Assembly: GCA_016464825.1 (NCBI GenBank) | Contig: JAEKNQ010000033.1 | Span: forward strand, 1-64,000 | Length of the DNA stretch: 64,000 nt | From: Candidatus Dormiibacter inghamiae | Lineage (GTDB): Bacteria; Chloroflexota; Dormibacteria; Dormibacterales; Dormibacteraceae | Direction: 5' to 3' | In this document: one piece after another, positions 27,304 to 36,258 of the stretch | Position numbering within the stretch: the first letter of the stretch is position 1 | Layout: each line of letters begins with the position of its first letter | Position numbers and translations under genes: made by a program | Notes under the pieces: model-generated | Databases searched by the model: none | The model's input: the letters and a program-made list of their open reading frames with translations, nothing else | Told to the model about the DNA's origin: nothing

Positions 27304-28940
27304 AGGCGGGCCACGATGATCGCAATCCCGAGCGTCAGCGCCACACCCAGCCAGGGCCGGCGGCCGAGAGCACGAGCATGCGCCGGAAAGTCGAACAGGC
27401 TCCTGTAATCCTCCGGCAGGGTCGGCAGCCTGAAGATCCGCGGCCTGGCCGGCCAGGCTGGCAGCCGGAGCGCCGGTTCGGGCGCTGACCCCGGCTCCTC
27501 CGCCGGATGCCTGACCAATAGAACCAGCACTAGAAGCCCGGCGAGCGGCAGCCCGAGTAGCAGCGGCTCCCAGCCTAGACCCGCCACCTGAGTCGCCGCC
27601 GGCTGGCCCGGAGCCGGTGCGGGGATCAGCTCGGCCGCGGCACTCAGCGAGAGCCCCGTCTCAAAGAGACCGAGCGCCAATCCCAGCGCCAGCGCAGCCG
27701 CAAGAGCCACGCACGCCGTCCACGCGAGCGCTGAACCGCCGGCTTCCCCAGCCACCGCCGGCAGCCGCAGCGCCCGCACTGCAGCGGCTACCAGGACGAT
27801 CCAGGCGGCGACTTCGCCAAGAGCAAAGAAGCCGCTCAGACCGCCGCTGTCCACCGCCGCCTGCAGCACCAGCACGCGGGCTCCGAAGAGGACTGCCGGA
27901 GGAGCGCCGGCCGCGAGCAGGAAGCCGACCACCGCCAGCCGGCGCGGAACGGCGGGCAGCAGCGGGCCGATGCCGCTCCAGAGACCTGACGCCGCCAACA
28001 CGGCCAGAGCTGCAGCCACCCCGGCCTGACTGCCAAGGGACAGCGCCAGCAGTGCTGTGCCGAGGTTGAACGCTGTCACCTCGGCCAGAAAGCCACCTGC
28101 CTCTGCCACCGCGTGCGCCCGAATGGCGGCAGCCAGTGCCACCGCGACACCCAGTAGCTGCAGGGTGGGGTTGAGCCAGCTCCCCGGCCAGTGGCCGGCG
28201 CCCAGGTTGTAGCTACGCGCGAGGAGGAGGAAACCGAGCGGCGGGAGCAGGGCGATCGCGACCGCCCGCGAGTGGGGGGCGCCAGTCCGCCAGGCGGTGA
28301 CTGGCCACGGCCGCCAGGGCGCGAGGCCCGCTGTCGCCGCTCCACCGCCGGCGAGCAACATAAAGGCTGGCAGCGTCAGGGCCAGGACGGGTGTGGCGCT
28401 GTAAATCGAGGTGCCACCGGCCAGCTCGACGCTCACCGCGCCCGCCAGCAGCAGAAGGGTGGCGGCCGCCAGCCAGAGCCAGAGGGAAGCGAAGCCACTC
28501 TCGCTAGTGTCATCGCGCAGGCTGGGCGAGGCCAGCGCCAGCAGGCTGCAGCAGGTGGCCAGCGCCGCTACAGCCAGCACCAGCCGGTCGGCCTCGCTGC
28601 AGACCACCGCCGCTGTGACCGCCAGGCTGGTCAAGCCTGCCTGTCCCGCCTTACCTCCTTCAGCGGCCAGAAGCATTGCCACCGGCGCCAGGGCGCAGAG
28701 CAGAACAGCCAGCGAGAGGGCGTCCAGCCGGAGGCCGAAGGCGGTGCCGGCGACGGCCACCGGCGCCGAGAGCTCAATCGGGTTGCGGCCGCCGGCCAGC
28801 CACAGCGCCAGGGCGGCTCCCCCGGCGGCCAGGCAACCCGCGGCCGCCAGCGCGGAGCCGCCGGGCAGCCGGAACGCGTGCAGCAGCAGCGTTAGGACTC
28901 CCGCCAGCAGCAGCAGCCCCGGTGGAACTAGAGCAAGCAA
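27300..28940 (-). CDS. Antiporter-like (NuoL/NuoN/HyfB-type) membrane protein lacking pump residues
   Basis: The 546-residue protein has about fourteen helices and a C-terminal soluble tail with a final helix. It aligns with the complex I antiporter fold: LSLAVLLCALAPVAMLLA for helices 3-4 and PAFMLLAGGGAATAGLAPWRPW for the broken helix 7. The pump Lys of the usual VKAGLVPFHFW is Thr203, the His is Arg210, and the helix-5 Glu (FLGLELLSL) is replaced by a Leu near 127. The start is TTG 28940, 16 nt from repeat D. It heads the cassette. Confidence 0.65.
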   Translation of the reverse strand: MLALVPPGLLLLAGVLTLLLHAFRLPGGSALAAAGCLAAGGAALALWLAGGRNPIELSAPVAVAGTAFGLRLDALSLAVLLCALAPVAMLLAAEGGKAGQAGLTSLAVTAAVVCSEADRLVLAVAALATCCSLLALASPSLRDDTSESGFASLWLWLAAATLLLLAGAVSVELAGGTSIYSATPVLALTLPAFMLLAGGGAATAGLAPWRPWPVTAWRTGAPHSRAVAIALLPPLGFLLLARSYNLGAGHWPGSWLNPTLQLLGVAVALAAAIRAHAVAEAGGFLAEVTAFNLGTALLALSLGSQAGVAAALAVLAASGLWSGIGPLLPAVPRRLAVVGFLLAAGAPPAVLFGARVLVLQAAVDSGGLSGFFALGEVAAWIVLVAAAVRALRLPAVAGEAGGSALAWTACVALAAALALGLALGLFETGLSLSAAAELIPAPAPGQPAATQVAGLGWEPLLLGLPLAGLLVLVLLVRHPAEEPGSAPEPALRLPAWPARPRIFRLPTLPEDYRSLFDFPAHARALGRRPWLGVALTLGIAIIVARL

Positions 28941-28955
28941 GCCCGCAACCGGCGC

Positions 28956-29131
28956 CTAGAGGTGCGGCCGGGAACCCGGCCGAGAGATTGGGTGGCAAGG
29001 TGGGTCAGATCCAAGGGTCCGACGAGCACCGCAGTGAGCGGAATACGCGCAGCGAGGAGCGCAGGAGGCGACGCCGGAGAATGCCCGCATGGACCCCAAG
29101 ATCCGGATGGGCTTTTCGGCCGCACCTCTAG
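28956..29131. repeat. Palindromic repeat element, copy D
   Basis: Perfect 15-bp terminal inverted repeats (CTAGAGGTGCGGCCG, 28956-28970, against 29117-29131) are flanked by TA. Inside are a GCGAGGAGCG core (29053-29062) and GCCCGCAT (29083-29090) in the order seen in the other copies. It fills the gap between valS and the membrane cassette. It has no coding frame of note. Confidence 0.75.
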
Positions 29132-29187
29132 CGGCAGCCGCGAAGGGGGCAGCTCATCCGCGCCTGCCGTCCTGAACCGGGCAGCGG

Positions 29188-31758
29188 CTAGGCATGGGCC
29201 AGGCGCTCGAGGACCGACTTCAGCTCGGCCGCCTTGACCCGCTCTTTCTCCACCACCGCGGCCGGCGCCTTGGCCAGGAACTCGGGGTCGCTCAGCTTGG
29301 TCTGGCTCCGCTCGTACTCCTGGCGAAGGCGTTGGGCCTCGCCATCGCTGGCTGGCCGGCCGGGCTTGGTGGCGTTCGGGAAAGCTATCCGAGCGCGCCC
29401 TTCAGCGAGCTCGAGGGGTGCCCCGGCAAGCTCATCCACCAGCTCCAAGCCGGCGAGCTGAGCCGTCAGCTCGGCCAGCTCCGGATCCGTCCCCGGCGCG
29501 ACTGCCAGGTGACCGCCACGGGCGGGGGCGCCCGCCGTGCGCCGCTCGCGCCGGATCTCCTCGACCAGCGCTATCAGGCGGGCGGCGGCGTCCTCGGCAT
29601 CCGCATCGGCAAATCGCTGATCAGGCGCCGGCCAGGCAGTTCGCACCAGGAACGTCCTCTCGCCCGGCAGGCGGTGCCAGAGCTCTTCCGTCAAGAAGGG
29701 CAGGAACGGATGCAGCAGGCGCAGGAGCGAGTCGAGCACGTGCAGACAGACTGCACGCGCCGCCGGGTCGGCGTCGCGCAGCCTCGGCTTGGCAGCCTCC
29801 AGGTACCAGTCGCAGAAGTCGTGCCAGCAGAAGTCATAGAGCCTGTTGATCGCTAGGTGGAACGAGTAGCTTTCGATGCCCTCGGTCGCCGTCTTCACGG
29901 CCGCCTGGAGGCGCGAGAGCAGCCAGCGGTCCACCAGCGCCAGGCTGGCGTCCGGCGCTGGCGTGGGTACAGGCTCGTCACCGATGCCCATCAACACCAG
30001 CCGGCTTGCGTTCCAGAGCTTGTTGGCGAAGCGTCGGAAGCCCTCGATCCGACTCTCGTCGAAGCGGACGTCCTGGCTGGACATGGCCACAGCTGCGGCC
30101 CAGCCGCGAAGGGCGTCGGCGCCGTAGCGGCCGATGATCACCCGGGGATCGACGACGTTGCCCTTTGACTTGCTCATGCGCTGGCCGTCCGCCGTCTGGA
30201 CGACGCAGTGGATGGCGACATCTTTGAAGGGCACGGCGCCCATGAACTCCAGGCCGCTGAAGATCATCCGCGTGACCCAGAGGTTGATGATCTCGCGGGC
30301 GGTGGCGTTGAGCGAGGTCGGGTAAAACGTCCGCAGGTCCTCGTTGTCGTCCGGCCAGCCGAGCGTGGCGAAGGGCCAGAGCGCTGAGCTGAACCAGGTG
30401 TCCAGGACGTCGGGGTCAGCTATGAGCACGGAGGAATCGCAGTGGACACAGGCTGCCGGCTCCTCGACAGAGGCGAACCGGTGGCCGTTGGCGCAGGTGT
30501 ACACGGGGATGCGGTGGCCGAGCCACAGCTGCCGGCTGATGCACCAGTCGCGGATTCCGCCGAGCCAGTCCAGGTAGGTGCGCTCGTAGCGCTCCGGGTG
30601 CCAGCGGACCTCGCCCCGCGAGCTCGCCTCGACGCACTTCTGGGCCAGCTCGCGCATGCGCAGGAACCACTGCTCGGAGACCAGCGGCTGGATGACCGCC
30701 CCGCAGCGGTCGCAGTGGCCAACCTGGTGGACGTAAGGCCGGGTCGCGACCAGGCGCCCCTCCGCCCGAAGGTCGGCCACCACCCGCTCCCGGGCAACCA
30801 GGTCGGGAAGACCGTCGTATCGGGGAAGCTCGGGTACGTTCAGGCGGGCGTCAGGGTGCAGGGCGTTGATGACGGAAAAGCCGTGCCGCTCGCCGATCTC
30901 CCAGTCCATCGGATCGTGACCGGGGGTGACCTTCAGAGCGCCGGTCCCGAAGTGGCGGTCGACTGCCGGGTCGGCCACAATCGGCAGGCGGCGGCCGACC
31001 AGCGGCAGTACAGCGAAGCGACCGACGAGGTCGCTGTAGCGGTCGTCGTCGGGGTGGACCGCTATCCCGGTGTCGGCCAGCATGGTTTCCGGGCGGACCG
31101 TGGCGATCTCGAGCCGGCGGCCGGTCCCCGCGACGTCGTATGCGATGTGGTACAGGGTGTCGGTGTGCTCCTGCCAGTCGACCTCCAGATCGGAGATCGC
31201 CGACAGGTTCTGTGGGCACCAGTTGACAATGCGTGGCCCCCGGTAGATCAGCCCTTTCTGGTAGTAGCGCACAAAGGCGGTGCGGACTGCGCGCACGTAC
31301 GCCGGATCCATCGTGAAGCGGACGCGGGAGAAGTCCAGCGAGGCGCCCAGCTCACGGTACTGCTCGATGATGGTCGTCCCGACCGTCTCGTACCAGTGGT
31401 CGACGCGGGCGTTGAATGCTTCTCGGCCCAGCTCTTCCTTGCTGGTGCCCTCCTCCGCCAGCTGCTTCTCGATCACGTTCTGGGTGGCGATCGCAGCGTG
31501 ATCGGTGCCCGGCAGCCAGAGCACCTCATAGCCGGTCATCCTCCTGTAGCGGGCCCAGATGTCCTGCGGAGTGCCGCTCAGGGCGGTGCCCATGTGCAGC
31601 TCGCCTGTCACGTTCGGAGGCGGCAGCGCTATCGAGTACTTCGGCTTCGGGCTGCGTGCGTCGGCCCGGAAGAGCCCCGCGTCCTCCCAGCGAGCCGACC
31701 AACCGGCCTCTACGGCCTGAGGGTCATACGCGGAGGGAAGGGCGTGATGGTCTTTCAT
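29188..31758 (-). CDS. valS: Valyl-tRNA synthetase
   Basis: The 856-residue class I synthetase charges tRNA-Val. The HIGH-type motif is PPPNVTGELHMG near residue 47, an editing (CP1) domain lies about 200-330, and KMSKS appears as RMSKSKGNV near 530. An anticodon-binding domain and a C-terminal coiled-coil arm (about 790-856, ending LKSVLERLAHA) follow. Expression is probably set by the leader at 31758-31878, which contains a short peptide with three Val codons and a terminator-like hairpin. Confidence 0.96.
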   Translation of the reverse strand: MKDHHALPSAYDPQAVEAGWSARWEDAGLFRADARSPKPKYSIALPPPNVTGELHMGTALSGTPQDIWARYRRMTGYEVLWLPGTDHAAIATQNVIEKQLAEEGTSKEELGREAFNARVDHWYETVGTTIIEQYRELGASLDFSRVRFTMDPAYVRAVRTAFVRYYQKGLIYRGPRIVNWCPQNLSAISDLEVDWQEHTDTLYHIAYDVAGTGRRLEIATVRPETMLADTGIAVHPDDDRYSDLVGRFAVLPLVGRRLPIVADPAVDRHFGTGALKVTPGHDPMDWEIGERHGFSVINALHPDARLNVPELPRYDGLPDLVARERVVADLRAEGRLVATRPYVHQVGHCDRCGAVIQPLVSEQWFLRMRELAQKCVEASSRGEVRWHPERYERTYLDWLGGIRDWCISRQLWLGHRIPVYTCANGHRFASVEEPAACVHCDSSVLIADPDVLDTWFSSALWPFATLGWPDDNEDLRTFYPTSLNATAREIINLWVTRMIFSGLEFMGAVPFKDVAIHCVVQTADGQRMSKSKGNVVDPRVIIGRYGADALRGWAAAVAMSSQDVRFDESRIEGFRRFANKLWNASRLVLMGIGDEPVPTPAPDASLALVDRWLLSRLQAAVKTATEGIESYSFHLAINRLYDFCWHDFCDWYLEAAKPRLRDADPAARAVCLHVLDSLLRLLHPFLPFLTEELWHRLPGERTFLVRTAWPAPDQRFADADAEDAAARLIALVEEIRRERRTAGAPARGGHLAVAPGTDPELAELTAQLAGLELVDELAGAPLELAEGRARIAFPNATKPGRPASDGEAQRLRQEYERSQTKLSDPEFLAKAPAAVVEKERVKAAELKSVLERLAHA

Positions 31759-31784
31759 CTGGGCGTGCTTGAGCCTCGCTTCGG

Positions 31785-31829
31785 AAAAGGCCGGAGTCGT
31801 TCCGCTGGATCAGCGGGCGCGCGCCGGCC
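31785..31829 (-). terminator. Candidate attenuator hairpin in the valS leader
   Basis: On the minus strand GGCCGG (31829-31824) can pair with CCGGCC (31794-31789), which is followed directly by TTTT (31788-31785). An inner hairpin CCGCTG/CAGCGG (31816-31802) covers the stop codon of the leader peptide. The layout suits termination that depends on ribosome position. Confidence 0.5.
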
Positions 31830-31863
31830 GGGCTACGTCTACGACTGCCTCCTGGCGGCGCAT
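31810..31863 (-). CDS. Putative valS leader peptide, 17 aa
   Basis: ATG 31863 to TGA 31810 encodes MRRQEAVVDVARPARAR, with three Val codons (GTC, GTA, GTA) among four in the middle. A TACAAT -10 ends 9 nt before the ATG, so it would be leaderless. A hairpin overlaps its stop and a GC stem with TTTT follows, 26 nt before valS. Stalling at scarce Val-tRNA would favour read-through. This is inferred from layout only. Confidence 0.5.
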   Translation of the reverse strand: MRRQEAVVDVARPARAR

Positions 31864-31872
31864 GATCCGCCC

Positions 31873-31878
31873 ATTGTA
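31873..31878 (-). promoter_or_regulatory. -10 hexamer TACAAT for the valS leader
   Basis: TACAAT on the minus strand ends 9 nt before the leader-peptide ATG and about 115 nt before valS. Confidence 0.45.
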
Positions 31879-31950
31879 GGTGCTGCCGGCCGGCCGGGAA
31901 CCCGCCGATGCCCGAAACCACTTGCTGGGCCGGGTGAATCGACCGCCGAG

Positions 31951-32379
31951 CTAAGCTCGCTCCTTCTGAACCGGCCTGCCCTCCCAATCTCGGGCCCAAT
32001 CAGCCAGCTCCAGCACATGTTCGTCAGGGTCCGTCACAAAGATCGAGCTGCCATGCCGGAAGCTAACCGGGCCCTCCACCTCGTAGCCAGCCTGAAACAG
32101 TCGTTCACTCCAGGCTGCGAGCGACCCCTCCTCGATGTAAACGGCGTAGTGCACACGATTTCCTCCGCGACCCTCGTGCAGTCCCACACCCGGACCGCCC
32201 GACTTCGGCTCCCAGAGCCCCAGCACCTCATTGCGGCCCAGCCGGACCCAGGCGCCGGGCCGCTCAGCGGGCCAGCGCTCCACCACGGCGAGGCCCAGCA
32301 CGTCGCGATAGAAGGCGAGCGAGCGATCCAAATCCTGGACCTCCAGAACGAGTTCGAGGAGTCCTCGTAAGCGGAGCAT
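31951..32379 (-). CDS. VOC-superfamily (glyoxalase/bleomycin-resistance-like) protein
   Basis: The 142-residue protein has two beta-alpha-beta-beta-beta units: LELVLEVQDLDRSLAFYRDVLGL at the start and HYAVYIEEGSLAAWSERLFQAGYEVEGPV later, with a final SIFVTDPDEHVLELADW. The usual metal-ligand places are a Glu near residue 10, a His in RVHYAVYI and the Glu of VLELADW. The substrate (glyoxal adducts, dioxygenase type or antibiotic) cannot be told. It is transcribed toward valS with a 192-nt gap. Confidence 0.88.
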   Translation of the reverse strand: MLRLRGLLELVLEVQDLDRSLAFYRDVLGLAVVERWPAERPGAWVRLGRNEVLGLWEPKSGGPGVGLHEGRGGNRVHYAVYIEEGSLAAWSERLFQAGYEVEGPVSFRHGSSIFVTDPDEHVLELADWARDWEGRPVQKERA

Positions 32380-32569
32380 TTGGAAAGCGGTGCGTCTCTG
32401 CCCGCTAAATGAAAGCGGAGATCCGTTCAGTCAGACAGTCGTCAGGTCGACAGGCCGGGTTCATCCCGGCCGGTACACGACGTCCGCGCCGAAGACAGTC
32501 ATCGGATTCACAACTGGCGTCCGCCTCCGAGATCACCGTCCGTGTTGATGCAGCCTGGTGGGGTTTTGG

Positions 32570-32591
32570 AAGGGGAGGCCTGCCTCCCCTT
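32570..32591 (-). terminator. Hairpin downstream of clpX
   Basis: AAGGGGAGGC (32570-32579) pairs perfectly with GCCTCCCCTT (32582-32591), with a CT loop. It lies 7 nt after the clpX stop codon. The following sequence on the minus strand (CCAAAACCCC) has no U-tract, so termination may be weak or the stem may protect the 3' end. Confidence 0.6.
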
Positions 32592-32597
32592 GCCCCT

Positions 32598-33869
32598 TTA
32601 TGCCGATTCGCCGAGGCGCTGCGGCGGATCCACGACGCCGTACTCGAACTCCGGTTCGGCGCGATCGCGGATCGAGTCGGCAGTGATGATGCAGCGCTTG
32701 ATGTCCGGTCGCGATGGAATCTCGAACATCGTGTTGAGCAGCACCTCTTCAATTATAGATTTCAGCGCTCGCGCTCCCGTGCCGCGGCCGACCGCCTTCT
32801 CAGCTATCGCTTCCAGCGAGCCCCGCTTGAAGACAAGCTCCACATTGTCAAGGTTGAAGAACTTCTGATATTGCTTAGCCAGCGCGTTCTTGGGCTCGGT
32901 CAAGATCCGGACAATATCCGACTCGTCCAGCGGATGCAGGGTGACTGTAATCGGTAGGCGGCCGATGAACTCGGGAATGAAGCCGTACTTCATCAGGTCC
33001 TCGGGCTGCAGCAGGGCGAAGATTTCGGCCTTCTCGCGCTTGGCCAGCTTGGTGTTCGGCGAACCGAAGCCGATCGAGCGGCGACCTACGCGCTGCTCGA
33101 TGATCCGCTCCATGCCATCGAAGGCGCCGCCACAGATGAAGAGGATGTTGGTCGTGTTGATCTGAATGAAGTCCTGGTGCGGATGCTTGCGGCCGCCCTG
33201 GGGCGGCACGTTGGCAACCGTTCCCTCCAGGATCTTGAGCAGCGCCTGCTGGACCCCCTCCCCCGACACGTCTCGCGTGATCGAGGGGTTATCAGACTTC
33301 CGCGCGATCTTGTCGATCTCGTCGATGTAGATGATGCCCCGCTCGGCTCGGCTGATGTCGAAGTCGGCGGCCTGGATGAGACGCAGGAGGATGTTCTCGA
33401 CGTCCTCGCCCACATAGCCGGCCTCCGTCAGGCTGGTCGCATCGGCGATGGCGAAGGGCACGTCCAGGATCTTGGCCAGTGTTTGGGCTAGATATGTCTT
33501 GCCACAACCTGTGGGTCCCACGAGCAAAACGTTGGACTTGGACAGCTCCACATCGCCGACCGATTTGGAGGCGGAAACGCGCTTGTAGTGGTTGTACACC
33601 TGGACCGAGAGGACCTTCTTGGCCTCCTCCTGGCCGATGACGTATTGATCGAGGGAGGCGGAGATCGACTTGGGGTTGGGCAGGAAACCCGGCTTAGCCT
33701 TCTTGGTGGTGCCGCTCCGCCCATCCTCCTCCAGCACCTCCTGGCAAAGGTCGATGCACAGGTCGCAGATGTAGACACCGGGGCCGGCGACCAGCTTGCG
33801 CACCTGATCCTGGCCCTTGCCGCAAAACGAGCAGCGGGTGTAGCGGCGGCGGTCTTCCCGTTCGCTCAT
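32598..33869 (-). CDS. clpX: ATP-dependent Clp protease ATPase subunit ClpX
   Basis: The 423-residue AAA+ unfoldase has an N-terminal zinc-binding domain (Cys13, 16, 35, 38), Walker [13 protein letters not shown], Walker [12 protein letters not shown], pore motif GYVGEDV and a C-terminal D2 small domain. It delivers unfolded substrates to ClpP, whose gene lies just upstream. Between them is a separate 64-residue copy of the zinc domain. Confidence 0.97.
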   Translation of the reverse strand: MSEREDRRRYTRCSFCGKGQDQVRKLVAGPGVYICDLCIDLCQEVLEEDGRSGTTKKAKPGFLPNPKSISASLDQYVIGQEEAKKVLSVQVYNHYKRVSASKSVGDVELSKSNVLLVGPTGCGKTYLAQTLAKILDVPFAIADATSLTEAGYVGEDVENILLRLIQAADFDISRAERGIIYIDEIDKIARKSDNPSITRDVSGEGVQQALLKILEGTVANVPPQGGRKHPHQDFIQINTTNILFICGGAFDGMERIIEQRVGRRSIGFGSPNTKLAKREKAEIFALLQPEDLMKYGFIPEFIGRLPITVTLHPLDESDIVRILTEPKNALAKQYQKFFNLDNVELVFKRGSLEAIAEKAVGRGTGARALKSIIEEVLLNTMFEIPSRPDIKRCIITADSIRDRAEPEFEYGVVDPPQRLGESA

Positions 33870-33881
33870 GAGCGGTACATG

Positions 33882-34076
33882 CTACGTCCCCAGGGGTGCC
33901 GGAGGCGTGTGACCGCGCAGAATCTCATTCGCGACACTCACGCATTCGCTGCAGATGTAGACCCCGCCGCCGGCAATAAGCTTCACACCCCGCTCTCCCC
34001 GTTGAGTACCGCAGAAGGAGCATTTGGGCAGATGCCGGACACTCTGGGGCTTCTTCGGCTTGCGGCGGAAGATCAT
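33882..34076 (-). CDS. Free-standing ClpX-type zinc-binding domain protein, 64 aa
   Basis: A basic N-terminus ([16 protein letters not shown]) is followed by CSFC (Cys19, Cys22), [12 protein letters not shown] and SEC (Cys42, Cys45). This is the same C4 pattern as the zinc domain at the start of ClpX (CSFCGKGQ...GVYICDLC). It sits 2 nt after clpP and 12 nt before clpX, so all three are co-transcribed. ClpX zinc domains dimerise and bind adaptors. A free copy could compete for adaptors or mix into the ring; this is inference. It is not a fragment of clpX, which is complete. Confidence 0.82.
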   Translation of the reverse strand: MIFRRKPKKPQSVRHLPKCSFCGTQRGERGVKLIAGGGVYICSECVSVANEILRGHTPPAPLGT

Positions 34077-34078
34077 GG

Positions 34079-34765
34079 TTACGCCTTCGCGATTGTCCCG
34101 GCGCCGTTGGCTCCGTTGGTTCCGGACGGGTTTCCATTCGCGGCCGCCAGTCGAGCCGCCAACGCCGGGGACTGGATGATGTCGTCGATCAGCCCGTAGA
34201 TCTTGGCCTGCTCGCTGGTCAGGAAGTAGTCGCGCTCGGTGTCCTGCTGAACCCGCTCAATTGGCTGACCAGAGTGCTTGACCAGGATGTTGTTCAACAC
34301 CTCTCGAGTGCGCAGGATCTCCTTGGCTTGGATCTGCATGTCGGTCGCCTGGCCCTGCATGCCGCCGGAAGGTTGATGGAGCAGGATGTTGGCGTGCGGT
34401 AGCGCGAAGCGCTTGCCCGCGGCCCCACCGGCCAGCAGAATGGCGCCCATCGAAGCCGCCATGCCAATGCACATGGTGGATACCTCGGGCCGAATGTACT
34501 GCATGGTGTCATAGATGGCGAGGCCGGCGGAGACGTGGCCGCCGGGGCTGTTGATGTAGAGGTAGATGTCCTTTTCGGGATCCTCGCTCTGCAGGAACAG
34601 AAGCTGCGCGATGGCCAGGTTGGCGATCTCGTCGTTGATGGGCGTTCCGATGAAGACGATCCGATCTTTCAGCAGGCGGGAGTAGATGTCGAAGGCCCGC
34701 TCACCGCGGTTAGTGCTCTCGACGACCATGGGTACTAGATAGCCCTGCGCCTCACTGCCAGCCAT
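34079..34765 (-). CDS. clpP: ATP-dependent Clp protease proteolytic subunit ClpP
   Basis: From ATG 34765 the 228-residue serine protease has catalytic Ser ([10 protein letters not shown]), His ([11 protein letters not shown]) and Asp (QQDTERDYF) in normal context. The tail after about residue 200 is Asn/Gly/Ala-rich and longer than usual. The frame is open to 34807, but a TACAAT -10 ends 6 nt before 34765 and fixes the start. Gene order is tig, clpP, zinc-domain gene, clpX. Confidence 0.95.
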   Translation of the reverse strand: MAGSEAQGYLVPMVVESTNRGERAFDIYSRLLKDRIVFIGTPINDEIANLAIAQLLFLQSEDPEKDIYLYINSPGGHVSAGLAIYDTMQYIRPEVSTMCIGMAASMGAILLAGGAAGKRFALPHANILLHQPSGGMQGQATDMQIQAKEILRTREVLNNILVKHSGQPIERVQQDTERDYFLTSEQAKIYGLIDDIIQSPALAARLAAANGNPSGTNGANGAGTIAKA

Positions 34766-34771
34766 GCCGAC

Positions 34772-34777
34772 ATTGTA
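34772..34777 (-). promoter_or_regulatory. -10 hexamer TACAAT for clpP
   Basis: TACAAT ends 6 nt before ATG 34765 in the 31-nt gap after tig. A separate leaderless clpP promoter is therefore likely. Confidence 0.55.
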
Positions 34778-34796
34778 GGTAGGGGGCGGGCTCTCG

Positions 34797-36176
34797 CTAT
34801 TCGGCAATCTGCACCTCCTCTTTGGCTTCGACCTGGCTGCCGCTGGCAGCGAGCGGCTCTCCGGCCCGGGCGACCAGCGCCTCCAGGATCCTGAGCCGGG
34901 TCAGGCGATGGCGAAAGTAGTCGCGCGCGACCTCATTCTTCTCCAGCTTGGCGATGTCCTCTTCCTTGGACTCGGGATCCTTCGCTGATTCGTTGCGGAG
35001 GTACTCGGTCACCTCGTCCTCGCTGGGCTGGATGGCGAGTTCCTTACCCGCGGCCTCCAGCACCATGTCCACCTTCAGGCGGTCGCCGGCGACCGGGGCT
35101 TCCTCGGCGCGGTACTCAGCCAGCGATTGCTTGCGATACTCCAGATACCTATCCAGGCGCAGGCCCCGATGCTGGAGCTTGTGCTCCAGCTCGTCGATCT
35201 GACGGTCCAGCTCGCGCTCGATCAGCGCCTTGGGAACTGTGACCTCGGACGAGTCGACCACTGCCTTCAACACCGAGCGCTCGAAGTTCAGCTCGTCCAG
35301 CCGCGCCGCTCTCTCCAACATCTGCTCGCGCAAAGCGCTGCGAAACTCTTGGGCTGTCTCTTGGTCGTTGTTGCTCAGCTGCTGGGCAAGCTCGTCGCTC
35401 AGCTCGGGTACGCGCTTTTCCTTGACCCCTGTCACCTTGACGTGCAGCGTGGCTGCCTTGCTCTTCAGCTTGTCGTTGACGTGGTCCTCAGGCATTTGCA
35501 CAGGGACCTCGACGAGATCGCCCTCTCGCCTGCCGGGCAGTGCGGCCAGAAGCTCAGGCACCAGCACCCCTTCCGAGACTTCCAGCTCGAGTGCGGGCCG
35601 CGCCTCTTCAGGCAGCTCTTCACTGTCCACACTCACTGTGAGATCGCCGATGACTATGTCGCCAGTACGAATCTCCCGCTCGACGGGTTCGATCTCGGCG
35701 TGCTCGGCGCGGAGCTCGGCGATGCGCTCCTCCACCAGCGTGTCATCGACAGTGCTGACTAGGCGCTCGACCCTGATCGAGTCAAGGTCGGCGAGCCTGA
35801 CATCGGGCCAGACTGTGAGGGTGGCAACGAGCGAGGCTGGCTTGCCCCGCTCCAGTTCAGTCACCTCCACTTCTGGCCGGTCGACCGACTCGATGCCCTG
35901 CTCTCGGATGGCTTCACTCACCACCGGCGGGATCAGGGCGTCGATGACCTCTTCCCGTAGTGCCGGCTCGCCGATGCGAGCTTCCAGCAGAGCCCGAGGC
36001 GCCTTGCCCGGCCGGAAACCTCCGATCTTGACGCGCTGGCTCAATCGCTGCAGCACGCGCTCGTAGGTCTGGTCCACCCGCTGGGCCGGAACCTCGATCG
36101 ACAGCTTCAGCTGGCTTTCGGGCAGGGTCTCCTGGCTCACGGTGATGCCCACCTCGGCAAGGGGGGTGATCGACAT
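34797..36176 (-). CDS. tig: Trigger factor, ribosome-associated chaperone/PPIase
   Basis: From ATG 36176 the protein has 459 residues. The N-terminal ribosome-binding domain contains the signature [18 protein letters not shown] near residue 44. The middle PPIase domain ([17 protein letters not shown], then [19 protein letters not shown]) and a helical C-terminal chaperone domain follow. It binds L23 at the exit tunnel. The frame is open upstream to 36380, but that part is Arg-rich and unlike trigger factor. A TAGAAT -10 ends 10 nt before 36176. Confidence 0.94.
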   Translation of the reverse strand: MSITPLAEVGITVSQETLPESQLKLSIEVPAQRVDQTYERVLQRLSQRVKIGGFRPGKAPRALLEARIGEPALREEVIDALIPPVVSEAIREQGIESVDRPEVEVTELERGKPASLVATLTVWPDVRLADLDSIRVERLVSTVDDTLVEERIAELRAEHAEIEPVEREIRTGDIVIGDLTVSVDSEELPEEARPALELEVSEGVLVPELLAALPGRREGDLVEVPVQMPEDHVNDKLKSKAATLHVKVTGVKEKRVPELSDELAQQLSNNDQETAQEFRSALREQMLERAARLDELNFERSVLKAVVDSSEVTVPKALIERELDRQIDELEHKLQHRGLRLDRYLEYRKQSLAEYRAEEAPVAGDRLKVDMVLEAAGKELAIQPSEDEVTEYLRNESAKDPESKEEDIAKLEKNEVARDYFRHRLTRLRILEALVARAGEPLAASGSQVEAKEEVQIAE

Positions 36177-36186
36177 GCGGTCGCCC

Positions 36187-36192
36187 ATTCTA
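36187..36192 (-). promoter_or_regulatory. -10 hexamer TAGAAT for tig
   Basis: TAGAAT (minus) ends 10 nt before ATG 36176. It overlaps an alternative ATG at 36188, which would be upstream of the transcription start. Confidence 0.5.
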
Positions 36193-36258
36193 CGCAGCGG
36201 GTACCGGCCGCCGACCAAGCCCGGCCAGCCTCTATGCTGGCGGCCGGGGGACGCTAAC

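Noticed and set aside
30442-32370. Open frame of 642 codons on the plus strand, antisense to valS
   Set aside because: It lies opposite a complete, conserved synthetase gene. Its composition is that of a GC-rich shadow frame, with no recognisable domain.
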